Assembly (NCBI GenBank): GCA_003049465.1
Contig: PYSS01000058.1
Coordinates: 173,867-237,866 of the forward strand
Length of the DNA: 64,000 nt
Source of the DNA: Magnaporthiopsis rhizophila
Taxonomy: Eukaryota; Ascomycota; Sordariomycetes; Magnaporthales; Magnaporthaceae
Reading direction: 5' to 3'
How positions within the stretch are numbered: position 1 is the first letter of the stretch; every line of letters begins with the position of its first letter. Shown in pieces: positions 34,460 to 45,752 of this stretch. The position numbers and the translations under genes were made by a program. The notes below the pieces were generated by a model, which saw only the letters and a list, made by a program, of their open reading frames with translations, had not been told where the DNA came from and did no database searches.

Positions 34460-36128
34460 ATGGTGGGCTCCTGGTTGGGCCTGGCGAGCATCCGCTTCAC
34501 ACACGCGCCGACGCCCCTCGTCCTCCGCACCAAGGATGGAGAGAAAAAGAGCCTGGTGGAGGTGTGCAAGGCCAGCACGCCGCCCTGCCGGCTGAACCCG
34601 TTCCTGTTCAATGGACACCTGCAAACCATGTGGACGGCGGTAGCGACCGAGGGTCCTCACATCTATTACAGGAGGAAGATCTTCGACGCCGACCACGAAA
34701 CGTACTTTGGCTCTTTCGCCGTTGACTTCGCCGTGCCGCCCCACAAGGACGTCGATGACACCTTGCCGCCTCGCACCGCACACTATTCGGACGAGGACTT
34801 TGCCGCATTGGGATCTGACGACAGCCGACCGATGCTCATTGTGCTGCACGGCCTGTCTGGTGGTTCGTACGAACTCTATCTCAGGGAGGCCATAGCACCG
34901 CTGCTAGCCGAAGGGTCGGACTGGGACGTCGTCGTCGTCATCTCCAGGGGCTGCGCCAAGAGCCCCATTACCAGCGGCGTTCTCTTCAACGCCCGGGCGA
35001 CCTGGGATGTGAGGCAGGTTGTGAAGTGGTGCCGAAAGACATACCCAAACCGTCCACTGTTCGGACTCGGATTCTCCCTGGGCGCCAATATCCTCACCAA
35101 CGTACGTGTCACTGTTGTCAGCTGCGCATCCGCCTGAGGCTCTCCTACTAACGATTAAAACTGCAGTATGTTGGCGAGGAAGGGGCTAACTGCCTCTTGT
35201 CCGGGGCCATCGCCGTCGGCAGCCCATTCAACCTGGATGTCTCGAACAAGGCACTGAAGAGATCCACTCTGGGTCTTCATGTCTACCAGAGAGTTATGGG
35301 ATGTAGGTCTTGCCATCTCTCTGTTCCGAGATGATAAGCATTAAATCTTACACAGCTTGCTCTAGCAAATGTCAAGAGGCTGGTCGCCGAGCATAAGGAA
35401 TCTCTCGAGGCGCACAGCAAACTCGACTTCGAGAGGATTGCGAATGTCAACTATCTTTACGAGTTTGACCGTGCGGTACAGTAAGCATACCCGCGCCGCC
35501 TCCACGCCATCCTAGAAGTGCACTCTCCGCCACCTTAGAAGTCCACCTCTGACGAGCTCTACCTAATAGGTGTCCTTGCTGGGGATACCCCACGGAAGAT
35601 GCGTATTATCGAGATTCGTCCTCTTCGGATGCTATCCTTGGTATTAGGATACCGTTCCTAGCGATCAGTGCGACTGACGACCCGGTATGTGGCATGAGAC
35701 ATAAATACTTGCCGACAAACCGCGATTTATCGTGCCCATACTAACTATCAGATAGATTGCGGTCGACGAGGCTGTGCCGTATGAGGAGTTCAAACAGAAC
35801 CCATTCACTGTGCATTGCACCACGTCGTTGGGTGGTCACCTGTCCTGGTTTGAGCTTGGCGGTGGCCGATGGCACAAGCGGCCGGTATGCTCTTCGACGC
35901 AACCTCCAATGCTCGTTGCTCGGTTGAGCTTTTGCAAAGCATACTAACTTTATATCCATCCATTAGATCGAAAACTTTCTCAGGACCCTGGCGTCCGATA
36001 TCGATCTTAACTTCAGCCGATCAGTGTCAGACAACGCAATCGAGCCCAAGCCCCCTGGGACCCACGGCTTCGATCCCCTCAGGCGGAGAATGATAGTCAA
36101 GCAAGTCAAGGTGGAGGAGAACTATTAA
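34460..36128 (+). CDS. Alpha/beta hydrolase, EHT1/YMR210w (YheT) family
   Basis: Six exons: 34460-35101, 35167-35302, 35366-35480, 35570-35684, 35756-35884, 35967-36128, giving 432 residues in phase. Motifs: NPFLFNGHLQTMW at the start, LIVLHGLSGGSYE (oxyanion side), GLGFSLGANI with the nucleophile Ser, AISATDDPIA with the acidic residue and TSLGGHLSW with the His. This order is that of the AB-hydrolase YheT family. Yeast Eht1, Eeb1 and YMR210w act as acyl-CoA:ethanol acyltransferases or esterases making medium-chain fatty-acid ethyl esters and monoacylglycerol products. Exon 3 start (TAG acceptor at 35363-35365) and exon 4 start were chosen by phase. It is divergent from MAU2. Confidence 0.9.
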
Positions 36129-36492
36129 CATGTTCCTATGGCCTCTCCACGGCCATCGCGGCATGCGTGCCAGTTTATAAAAATCAAGGTATTTACATAG
36201 AGGGGGCGCACGAACTTGAACCAGGATTTCTGATACATCTTGTAATTAGACCAAATTTGTCGATTTTGTGAGGTATATTGCGAATGGATATATAAGTGTT
36301 TCTCACACGACCAACTGGCCAGGCACTTCGGCGCCGTGACCATTATTTTTTTGCCAGCGTTTTCTCGCTGCTATTTCCCACACGCTCGTAGCGCGACGCA
36401 AAGAGTAGCCCAACCCAAACGTAACGCCTCGCGATGATTGCCCAGAAGAAAAAAAAAGCAGATAAAAAGGCACGAAAAAAGCCACAGGGGCA
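36129..36492. other. Intergenic between convergent hydrolase and LOC1 genes
   Basis: 364 bp of AT-rich 3' flanks with an A-rich run near 36447-36480. No gene was seen. Confidence 0.5.
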
Positions 36493-37170
36493 TCAGACAA
36501 ATGATACCCTTTTCTTCTTTGCTCCACTCTTGGTCGCTTTTGAGCCAGCGACAGCCATGTCGCTGACGTCCTTGTCGTCCTTTTCAGCCTTGTTCCTGCT
36601 CCTCTTCTTCCGCAGGGACTCTTTGGTCGCGTCGAGCTTGGCCTTCCTCTCCTCCTCCTTTTTTTCGGCCTCGGCCCTCCTCGCCTCTCGGATCTCCTCC
36701 ATCTGGCGCGCCTTCATGATCTTGGACTCGATCTGTCCCTCCTTCTCGGCCTGCACCATTGCGAGGATGGTGTTTATGCTCTCCTGCGGTAGGACGTTAG
36801 CGCTTTTTGTTAGACCAGCCTGGGCGCCTAATTTATAGAATAGTTTTCGAGGGAGAACACCCACGGGGTCGTCGACAAACACCTTGCCCTTCTTCTTCCC
36901 CTTGGGCTTCTCCACGCCTACAGGCGTGATCATATTGAGCTTTGGTATGCCCAGCTCCTTCTCGGTGTAGACGCGCTTCTTCTTCTTTTTCATCAGGTCC
37001 GCAATCGAAGGCCGGCCCTTGACCTGCTGCGACGGCGCCTTGCCGCCGCTGGCCTTCTTAGACTTGGACTTGACGAAGCTGTCGCCATCGGATTTTGACT
37101 TGCCCCCGCTGGAGCTGCCCTTCTTGGAAGAGATCTTGTTCTTCACCGTCTTCGTGCGCGTGATGCCCAT
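36493..37170 (-). CDS. LOC1: 60S ribosome-assembly and mRNA-localisation factor Loc1
   Basis: A single exon of 225 residues. The frame is open upstream to 37554 but the ATG at 37170 (MGITRTKTVKNKISSKKG) gives the family start. A basic Ser/Lys-rich N-terminus leads to the conserved core YTEKELGIPKLNMITP, KPKGKKKGKVFVDD, then TILAMVQAEKEGQIESKIM and a Lys/Arg/Glu helix, matching fungal Loc1-like proteins. Yeast Loc1 is a nucleolar protein needed for 60S assembly and for localisation of ASH1 mRNA. It is divergent from HIS3 with a 499-bp shared promoter. Confidence 0.88.
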   Translation of the reverse strand: MGITRTKTVKNKISSKKGSSSGGKSKSDGDSFVKSKSKKASGGKAPSQQVKGRPSIADLMKKKKKRVYTEKELGIPKLNMITPVGVEKPKGKKKGKVFVDDPVGVLPRKLFYKLGAQAGLTKSANVLPQESINTILAMVQAEKEGQIESKIMKARQMEEIREARRAEAEKKEEERKAKLDATKESLRKKRSRNKAEKDDKDVSDMAVAGSKATKSGAKKKRVSFV

Positions 37171-37669
37171 CGTTGGCAAAGGTCGCGGGTTCCGGGATGG
37201 GTGTTGGTTCGTTTGGAGATTTGACGCAACGGCGGTCGTCGCTGGACGGCAATATACAAAAACGCTTTTCCGTCGGCCTGGTGTCGCGACTGAATTGTGA
37301 TTTTTTTTTTTTTTTCGAACACGCCCGATAAGACATCTGATAACACACCCCTGCCTCCACCGCTGGGGCGGGGTGGCAGTTAAACGGCAGGGGTGGAAAC
37401 TGGCGCTGTGGGGACTCCTTTCAGGCACGCAGTCATCACTTCTCCCGCTATTGGTGGCGGTTGACCCCTCCTGAAAGCTCGCTGCGATACCGGCATGACG
37501 AATCGTAAATCTCAGCGTCGACTCTTTTCTTCGTGTGCTCTCACAGCAGATCAACCAGTCATTCTTTGCGATCGAATTCTTACTCTTCGCAGAGGTCTGT
37601 CATTGTCTCCTCAACCGCTTAGACGCCTCTGTAACATTCTTTCAGAACATTTTAAGAAGCGATTATACA
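37171..37669. promoter_or_regulatory. Divergent promoter of LOC1 and HIS3
   Basis: 499 bp between start codons, with a T run at 37302-37316. The TGACTC-type Gcn4/CPC1 element expected for a histidine-biosynthesis gene was not found in a reading of this interval. The sequence upstream of 37670 is a pyrimidine-rich leader. Confidence 0.45.
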
Positions 37670-38419
37670 ATGGCGACAGCTCAAAGATGGGCGGCCTTGG
37701 CTCGTGATACGAACGAGACCAAGGTCAAACTCGCCCTGAATCTTGACGGCGGCGAGCTCCCACCCCAGACGCATCCCGACTTGTTGAAGCAAGACGCAGA
37801 GGGCCATGCTTCACAGGCGAGCAAGTCGCAGAGGATTAGCATACACACGGGGATCGGCTTCCTCGATCACATGTTGCACGCCTTGTCCAAGCACGCGGGC
37901 TGGAGTTTGCTTCTACATTGCAAGGGTGACCTGCACAGTGCGTCACCACCCCTCCTGGACACTGCGATGCCCCCTGACTGACTCTCCCTCCCCCTGCTGC
38001 GCAAAGTCGACGACCACCACACGGCCGAAGATGTGTGCATAGCCCTCGGTGACGCCTTCAAGTCTGCCCTGGGCAGCGCAGCCGGCATCGCGCGCTTCGG
38101 CTTTGCATACGCGCCGCTGGACGAGGCCCTGTCTCGCGCCGTGGTGGACATCTCGAACCGACCGTTCGCCGTCATCGACCTGGGCCTGCGGCGCGAGCGC
38201 ATCGGCGACCTGTCGTGCGAGATGATCCCGCACTGCCTGCACAGCTTCGCGACCGCCGCCCGCATAACGCTGCACGTCGACTGCCTGCGCGGGGAGAACG
38301 ATCACCACCGGGCCGAGAGCGCGTTCAAGGCCTTGGCCGTCGCGGTGCGCACCGCCACCGCGCGCGTCGCCGGCAAGGAGGGCGAGGTGCCCAGCACCAA
38401 GGGCACGCTGAGCGTCTAG
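37670..38419 (+). CDS. HIS3: Imidazoleglycerol-phosphate dehydratase
   Basis: Exons 37670-37937 and 38007-38419 give 226 residues, the usual fungal length. Motifs: HTGIGFLDHMLHALSKHAGW, DDHHTAEDV (first metal-binding HHxxED motif, immediately after the intron), SNRPFAVIDLGL and ENDHHRAESAFKAL (second His/Glu motif). The end STKGTLSV replaces the more usual STKGVL. The enzyme performs the sixth step of histidine biosynthesis, dehydrating imidazoleglycerol phosphate to imidazoleacetol phosphate at a di-manganese centre. The intron has a CTGAC branch and AAG acceptor. Confidence 0.95.
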
Positions 38420-39292
38420 GCGAACCAGCATGGGCTGTGGCACCACACCCGCGTCCCGGCCCGCTTCCACGAATACGGCTGCAGGTCCCTCGCTGGGGGG
38501 TGCAGGATGGAAAAGGCCTGGTTCGGCACCGCGAGCCGCTGCTCGCACACATATCTGCCTGTTGCCCGGCTGGGCGAGCCGGAGATGGCGATGCCTAAGC
38601 CGAGAAGGCGGCGGTGGCTTGGCAGGGAGCTGGTCCTGTTGATTCTGGGCCTGAGTGAGGGCAAAAGCTACGTATATACCCCGGCGGCGTCATCGTCGGA
38701 TTCCACAAGCAGCAGCGGGTCTTACCATTATACTCTAGAGTCCCTCGACGAACCCTTTGCGCCTTTGACGTTTTTACTTCACACGGGCCGCCATGTAGAA
38801 CTCCTAAGAGCACTATTCCGCTCATGAGAAGAAGAATGAATCTCCTCAAGGTTATTTCCTTGCCTTTTTTTTTTTTTTTTTTTTTCTTTCATGAGCTGGC
38901 CCTCTCTCCCTGACGGACGCGAGACTCTAGGTGGTAGCGCGTGTTTGTCGCATTCTAGAGCCAAGATAAGCGATGGATGAATCAAGAGAATGGCTAGCAA
39001 TCGTCTTTGTGAAACTATAGATACAAGTAGAAAGCGTATAGTCGTCCGAACGAATTGTCCGTTAGCTTATCCGCGATTATGCTAGAGACGGCGTTCATCT
39101 CTAATTGGCATCGCTGAGATTGAATTTTCCCGCCTCTGGCTGATGAGATCGTACGATTGATAAAGCGGAGACATGCCAGCAAGCAAGTCCCGATGCAAGG
39201 CCGCAACGAACGATCCCTTTTCAATCCCTCAAGCATCGCACCCCCTTCAGAGCCTCCCTCTCCCAATCACTGCCGCCACACCCCAGGCCACG
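38420..39292. other. Intergenic with poly(T) tract
   Basis: 873 bp. A run of about 24 T lies at 38862-38885. In-frame sequence upstream of 39293 is open back to 39173 but was judged leader. No gene was seen. Confidence 0.5.
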
Positions 39293-39765
39293 ATGCGCAG
39301 CAACGACGCCCTTAAGGGAGAGGAGGCCGTCGGGGCCGGGCAGGCGGCGGCGCGGGGCGCGGCCTTTGGCGCCGCGCGGTGGGGCCTCGGCTTCGCCATC
39401 CTGGGCGCCGTCGGCTACTTTGTGTCGCCGATATACCGGGGATTGACAGTCCAGTTCAAGACGTATGCTTTTTCTTATCATTTATTTCGCTTCTAGGGTG
39501 TCGAATGCATCACACAATGCCTTGCGTAAGGAAAACTACTGACGTCCCTCCCATCAGCTACATCCAAATCTCGGGCATGGTGTTCGGCGGCATGATCGAG
39601 GCGGACAACCAGCTCCGCGTGTACGAGGCCAACATGCGCCTGCGCAGAAAGGAGATGCGCAACCAAATGGTCCGCGCCGCGTACGAGCGGGAGCTGCAGG
39701 AGCTTGAGGGCGGGCGACCGCTGGAGCCGCAGGACGAGGGCGAGGCGGCTAGGCCAAAGAGATGA
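39293..39765 (+). CDS. Small membrane protein, function unknown
   Basis: Exons 39293-39462 and 39558-39765 give 125 residues. The ATG at 39293 was preferred to the in-frame one at 39173 because the protein-like sequence starts there (MRSNDALKGEEAVGAGQ). A Gly/Ala-rich segment with one or two hydrophobic stretches (GLGFAILGAVGYFVSPIYRG, then YIQISGMVFGGMIEAD) is followed by an Arg/Glu-rich helix (LRVYEANMRLRRKEMRNQ). The layout fits a small mitochondrial inner-membrane protein with a matrix or intermembrane tail, but no named family was recognised. Confidence 0.75.
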
Positions 39766-40095
39766 AGAGCTATTGTCATTATCACTGCACAGCTTAGGTG
39801 TCCGGTTTTCGTGTGTAAAATACGCCTGGGCTGGGTCTGGGATGCGAGTACGGTGTTTTGTCAACTGCGTCACCACACACCCATCCCAGACATATGGGTG
39901 GCATGAGACATTCATGTATTCGGCCTGGCAGTCAGGCGCTTCAGACTAAAACATGGGCTTTCCTCCAATCCTGAACGCCGGGCCGTGCCTACAAAAGACG
40001 TGAACAAAAATCTTTGCCAAGTATCGTCGTATTGGTGGTAGCGTGTCGCGGAGAACTCCAGAGACGGGTATAATAAAAACAGCCAACCCGACCTT
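39766..40095. other. Intergenic between convergent genes
   Basis: 330 bp of 3' flanks of the small membrane-protein gene and RFC4. No gene was seen. Confidence 0.5.
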
Positions 40096-41347
40096 TTATT
40101 TCTTGGCAGACGGCGGCTCAAACTTCTTGGGGTCCATGTTCAGCTTGCACAACCTGACGACGCAACCGCTCAGCTGCAGCAGCGTCTGGACGCCCTCGAG
40201 GATCTTCATGTGCGCGAAGCCGATCTCCTTGATGAACTCGAGCTTGGCGTGCTCGCTCAGCGTCGGGATGGTCTTGGTGACCTTGAACATGGTGCTGACG
40301 ATGTCGTGGCTCGAGTAGCCCAGGTCCCAGAGCTCGCGCAGCCCGTCGAGCGCGCTGCCGACGTTGCCCTCGTGGCACGCCTTGAGCATGGCCTGCACCT
40401 TGATGGGATGGGGCGAGTCGACGACCTTGAAGACGTTGTCGCCCGACACGAAGCCGAAGCCGGCGTGCGTCGACTGTAGGTTGTTGATGGCCTGCCGCAT
40501 GTCGCCCTCGGCGCTGAAGACAAGCGCCGCCAAGCCGTCCTCGCTGTGCTGTACACCCTCGGCCTCGATGATCTGAAGCAGTCGCCGCACCACCTGCGCG
40601 TCCGTCAGCCGTGCGTACCGCAGGATGGCGCACCGCGACTGCAGCGGCTCGATGATCTTGTTGGACTGGTTGCACGCGAAGGCGAACCGCGTCGTGTTGG
40701 AGTAGATCTCCATGGTCCGCCGCAGCGCCTGCTGCGCCCCTGACGTCATGCTGTCCGCCTCGTCCAGGATCACGAGCTTGTGCCGCCCCGCCGGCAGCGT
40801 CACCTTCTTTTGCGCGAAGCCCTTGATTCGGTTGCGGACGACGTCGATTCCTGTTTGTAGATCCCACGCTTCGTCAGTCCCCGTTTGTTCACCCTTCGAG
40901 GTCGGGAGCAACGCGGAGGGAAAAAGGGAGTCGGCTCACCTCGCTCGTCGCTGGCGTTCAGCTCCAACACCGCCTCCTTGTAGGCGTCGCCCAGCAGCTG
41001 TCGCGCCAGACAGAGCACGCTTGTGGTCTTTCCGATGCCGGGCATGCCCGAGATGATGACGTGCGGCATGTTGCCATCTTTTGCGATGATTTTTAACCGC
41101 TCGATCGTCTCTGTGTTACCGACCACGTCGTCGAGGAATATCGGTCTGTATTTCTCCACCCTGTCCGCGGGGAAAAGTGTCAGCCCAAGATCGAGACTGT
41201 TTATCGCTTCGTCGGCAGGCAGTCAAAAGCCAGGACCTACCATGGAAGCTCGTAATTGGAGGCGCCACTTGAGGTCCCGGTCAGCGCCTTTTTCGCCGCC
41301 GCCGTCGAGGATTCCCCCCTCTCTTCTACTGCTTTTGCTGACGGCAT
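40096..41347 (-). CDS. RFC4: Replication factor C subunit 4 (human RFC2 type)
   Basis: Exons 41347-41241, 41160-40940 and 40850-40096 give 360 residues. The first exon was found by phase: MPSAKAVEERGE to ELPW, with the Trp codon split by the intron before VEKYRPIFLDDVVGN. AAA+ motifs: Walker A GMPGIGKTTS (~residue 72), Walker B LVILDEADSM, sensor 1 FAFACNQSNKI, and the SRC motif LQSRCAILRYARL with the trans-acting arginine. The C-terminal collar has EGVQTLLQLSG, typical of yeast Rfc4/human RFC2. It is part of the clamp loader that opens PCNA on DNA. The promoter lies in the 331-bp gap to LSG1. Confidence 0.93.
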
Positions 41348-41678
41348 CTTGGTGGGTTATGATTGTTGTGTGGTTGACGACGTGCAGAGCAGAGGAATTC
41401 GTCACTCGCTGGGCTGAAGATATCGTTGGCCCAGCACTTTACACGCCTGGCTCACCGTCGCGTCGCGTCTTGAATTCTGCGTGGGGTTAGGCCAATTCTG
41501 GGCCCATTTAATCGAGCGAGCTAGTCCCATTGTAGTAATAGCCTCCCTGGGACCCATCATTTAAACGACCCTGATTTTCTCCCTCTACCTAGAATGAAGC
41601 CTGACAACCATTGCGCTATGTATAGGTACTTAATGATCACGCCTCATAACGCCGTGTTCCTTGCCAAACCAACCGTCT
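41348..41678. other. Short gap between RFC4 start and LSG1 stop
   Basis: 331 bp containing the RFC4 promoter and LSG1 3' UTR; no further feature was seen. Confidence 0.5.
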
Positions 41679-43820
41679 TCAATCCTCATCCTGCTTAGCC
41701 AGCCGCCTGTTGGCCTTGTGCTTCTGCCCACCTTTGAAGTGTTTCTTCCCCGACGACATCAGTCGCGCGTCTTTAGGGTCGACGTTGTTCTCGAGCGCGG
41801 CCATGATCTTGGCTTTCCTCCCGCTCAGCTGCTTTCCCGAAGCCATACCCTGCTCGGTGTACTTATGGTTGAATGGCATGTTGAGGTGACCGCCGTTGCG
41901 CCCAGCCGCGAAAAAGGTCCTGTCAAGTTTCTCGCTCTTGGGTCCCGCCGGTAGCGCCTGGAGCTCCGTCCCCGCCAGAGAAATGGTGTCGTCCGAGATG
42001 GACATGGCATCCAGTGCCTGCATCAGTGCAAGCCTGCGTTTTGTAGGCAGATGGGCCAAATCATAGAGCTCACGGTTGTACTCGGCAGGGTCGTAGTCGC
42101 CGGGGGGCGGCTCGCAGTACAGAAGCTTGCCGTTGACGTAGTCCTTCAGGACGTACCTCGCCGCCCTCGACTCGTCTGGCTGGGCATTGCCCGTTTTGGT
42201 GAAGCCACGGGCGCGGGCGTAGGCAACCAGGAGCTCTTCCGCGGTTGGTATGCCCGTCCCACCCTCCTCCTCTGGGCGTGTCCGAATAGTGATTCCGTAC
42301 ACGGCCTCCAAGAACGCTTTTGGTATCCTCCTGGCAACCAGGGCTACTGGGCCGGTGAACTCGCGAAGCTGGTCGATTGGCAGGACGCCGTTGCAAACGA
42401 GCTCCCCTTTGGTTGTCGCAAAGTTAGGGAAGACCAAACCCGGGCAGTCGCACAGCACAACCTTGTCGCTGAGGTGGATTGTCTGGAAATGCTTCGTCTT
42501 GCCGGGAGTTGCCGAGACCGAGACCTTCTTCGCGCCTATCAGAGCGTTGATGGTCGATGACTTTCCAACGTTGGGGTATCCGACCAGCCCGATCTGCATC
42601 TTGTGATTCGGGTCTAATTTGCGAGAGGTTAGTCGTGGTCGGTCCACATGTTTTTTTCTTTATTTTTTTTTTTTTTTTTTTTTTTTTTTGGCGACCTGCG
42701 ACATGCGAGCACCAAAATCTTACCTTTGTTTTCAGGGGCGTGCTTCAGGAAGATTTCCTCCAGCTCTTCCACCGTAATGATTCTGGTGTCAAGATCCTCG
42801 TCCTCTGCATCTTGCTTCTCTCCACAATCAACATCCTCGCCAGTCTCGTCGCCTTCGTCGGCCTCCTCTGCGCCTTTGCTCTCGAGACTCGCGCCGCCCT
42901 CGTCAGCAGCCGATGCTTCTGCCCCGACTTCCTCTTCCGATTTCTCCTCAGTCCCCCTAGCCTCGTTCATCTCCTTGGCAAGGTGCGCAGAGAAGAATTT
43001 GTGAGCAATCTTGGCGCCCTTGAGATATTTGGCCCACTCCCTGCGCTGCCTGTAGCTCATCATGTCGGCTTTGTTGATGAGGAGCAGGTTTTCCTTCTTG
43101 GGATCGACATCTTTGACGTACTGCTCCAGGTCCTCAGACCTGAAAATGAGCGGGTTCCGAGCATCCACAATCTGCACAACCAGGTCGGACCTCTCAATGA
43201 CTCTCCACAGCTGCCTCCACACCTCGAGATTCCGCTCAAAAGGCGTCATGAGCAGGTCGTTATTTTCCTGAAGCTCGGCCAGCCCGCGGCGCCAGTTCAG
43301 GAAGCTCTCGCGCTCCATGGCGTCGAGCTGCTCCGGGGTCGTTGACGAATCCCACTGGGGCCGCCGCGGCACAGTCAAACGTGCCCTGTGAGCCTTCTGT
43401 TTGCCCAGAACCATCCTCTCCTCGGCAGCGGAGAGAAGATACGGGTTCTTCTGATCGGTGTGGACGATCTTGATGTTGTTCATTTTCTCGGCCGTGAAGT
43501 CGGTGCCAGCCAACTCGGCGGTCGAGAGGAACTCGTCGAGCGCACCCTGCTCAGTGACCGAACGCATCTTGACCCACGCCGCCTCCTCCCTGTCATTGGT
43601 GATATACTGTCGGAGCAAGGTGTTAGCATTGGCACACAAAGTATCGGGGCCTCCAAAGCGCCGCAGGTGCTAAAGAGTCAATTACCTGCTCTCCTGTGGC
43701 ATGATTGGTTCTGGTGACAGCGGCGGCCTTTCTCCTGTCGGTGCCCTTGCCCTTCCCGAACCGATCGTTCATCAGGGCGTTACCGAGCCCAACGGACGTC
43801 TTCGACTTGGCCAGCACCAT
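41679..43820 (-). CDS. LSG1: Large-subunit GTPase Lsg1 (cytoplasmic 60S maturation)
   Basis: Exons 43820-43686, 43606-42724 and 42613-41679 give 650 residues. The GTPase motifs are circularly permuted, as in Lsg1: G4 LLINKADMMS (~residue 223) comes before G1 GYPNVGKSS (~351) and G3 DCPGL (~394). An acidic insert (about 255-330, Glu/Asp-rich) lies between G4 and G1. The N-terminus (KTSVGLGNALMNDRFGKGKG) and the basic C-terminus (KKHFKGGQKHKANRR) match the family. Lsg1 drives release of the export adaptor Nmd3 from pre-60S particles in the cytoplasm. The second intron contains a long T run on the plus strand (42663-42689). It is divergent from LTV1. Confidence 0.95.
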
Positions 43821-44166
43821 TTTGAGAAGTGACGCTATCCTGCGCGAGGTTTTCTGTAGAGAGCCCTGAAAGATGGATCGCAATTCCGTGGGTTCGAACG
43901 CTGCCCAAGATGATACGGTCCAAGACGACAGGAGCAGCAGTGGTGCCGTAAAGAAAAGCTGGACGAGACGAGGGCGAAACCACAACTGCTGATTAATTCT
44001 GCATGTCATGGCAGGAAAAAATCACTTTCTGCGCAGTCCCTTGGACAGGACTCGCAGTCGCATACCCTGGCGCGGGGCAGTTTCGCTGACGTCGGTGGGG
44101 CGGGTGCCGCGGCGGGCGCGCGATAACGGCGGTGGATAAGACGCGCCCACTTTAATTTCTGTCGAC

Positions 44167-44200
<34 letters not shown>

Positions 44201-44398
44201 CCNTTTTTTTTTTTTTTTTTTTTGTTACCGTCACCCCGCGGCTGTCGCATCCGACGTTAACCCTCCGAATTCCTGCGGGAGCACTTCTCCAGAACGGCCC
44301 GATTTTTGTCGACCTGCTGTTCTCATCTTGCAAGCCCTAGACGTCTGTCATCTCAAAAGTCAACCGATCGCAGCCGTTACCCTTATAATATTGTCGGC
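43821..44398. promoter_or_regulatory. Shared divergent promoter of LSG1 and LTV1
   Basis: 578 bp between start codons. It contains a very long T run (44169-44200, then CC, an undetermined base N at 44203, then T again to 44223) and a TGACGTC element at 44089-44095. Poly(dA:dT) tracts exclude nucleosomes and are common in promoters of ribosome-biogenesis genes. No PAC or RRPE box was recognised. The N marks an assembly ambiguity inside the homopolymer, so its length is unreliable. Confidence 0.6.
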
Positions 44399-45752
44399 AT
44401 GGCGCGGGGCAAGTGGATGTCAGTCTCGCTGGGGTTCTTAGGGACCTCTCCCACTTGCCCGCTCACAGTAGCACGCACTAACACAGGGGAAACACGCGCC
44501 GTGTAGAGACAAGAAAACGGCGACGCACTTCACGCTGGTGCACCGACCACAAAATGACCCCCTCATCCACGACGAGTCCGCGCCATCCATGGTGCTCAAC
44601 CCAACGCAACCGCCTAATGCGTCCTCATCCAAGGGCAAGAAGCTGGATGATCTGGCATCCGAGCTCGGTTCCGACGCCCTGAGCATCCGCGACAACGAAG
44701 GCGAGGCTGCCAACCACGGAATTTACTTCGACGACACCGAGTACGACTACATGCAGCATATGCGCGACCTCGGCACCGGGGAGGGCGAAGCCGTTTTTGT
44801 CGAAGCCAAGATCGGTCAGAAGGAAGGAAAAGGCAAGCAGAAACAGTCACTCGAGGATGCGTTGCGTGAGATGGACCTGCAGAACCGCTCGAGCGATCTG
44901 CTAGACGCAGAGATCCTGCCGACTAGGGATCTGCCCCGAGCCACGTACCAGGCTCAGCAGGATGTCCCGGACGCCATCGCCGGCTTCCAGCCCGATATGG
45001 ACCCAAGGCTGCGCGAGGTTCTTGAGGCGCTCGAGGACGAGGCGTACGTTGACGAGGATGGCGACGATGACCTCTTCCAGGAGCTTGCAAAAGACACGAA
45101 GGAGCTGAAGGAACACGAGTTCCAAGATGAGTTCTACGATGAAGACGGCTGGGAGTCAGACGCCACAGCAAAGCCGGGCAAGGATTCCAACGATGATGGC
45201 GATGACGAGGCGCCGCAACTCGTAAGGACAGGCGAGCAACTAAACGAAGACCCGTCGCAGGAATGGCTGGAGGATTTCAAGCAGTTCAAGAAGGATCAGG
45301 GCGGCGAGAGGAGGCCAGCTGCGGCGGCGGCTGTGGCAGGCGCGGCGGCGCCGTCGGAACTGCAGTCTTCAATCTGGACCACGACAACGAGCGGCGGGCG
45401 GCGTAAAAAGCGCAAGGGTGCGCTGACGGACAAAACGGGACACTCGATGACCTCGGCGTCTCTGGTGCGGACCGAGGGGCTGACGCTGCTCGACGCCCGG
45501 TTCGAACGGATTGAGGAGGAGTACACGGCCGACTTTGGCGATGACGAACTCGGATCCGTCGTGTCGGGCATGTCGACAGCGTCGAGCGTTCAGGGGCCGA
45601 TGCGGTCCGACTTTAACGGCATTCTGGACGATTTCCTCGGCGCTCAGCCGAACAGGGGAGGGAAGAGGGGGAAGAAACACTACAAGGGCGGCCTGGCTGA
45701 GCTGGATGAGATCAGGAGGGGTCTTGGACCAGCGAGGATCTCAACTCGCTGA
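44399..45752 (+). CDS. LTV1: 40S ribosome-assembly factor Ltv1
   Basis: Exon 1 is only 20 nt (44399-44418), exon 2 is 44507-45752, giving 421 residues. The split was deduced because the conserved Ltv1 start (MARGKWIDKKTATHFTLVHR) is completed only by joining AT from exon 1 to A of exon 2; the intron has a GTCAGT donor, CACTAAC branch and TAG acceptor. Further motifs: RPQNDPLIHDE, an acidic middle, SLVRTEGLTLLDARFERIEEEY and DFNGILDDFLG near the end. Ltv1 is a cytoplasmic-nuclear shuttling factor in 40S export and beak formation with Enp1 and Rps3. Confidence 0.93.
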
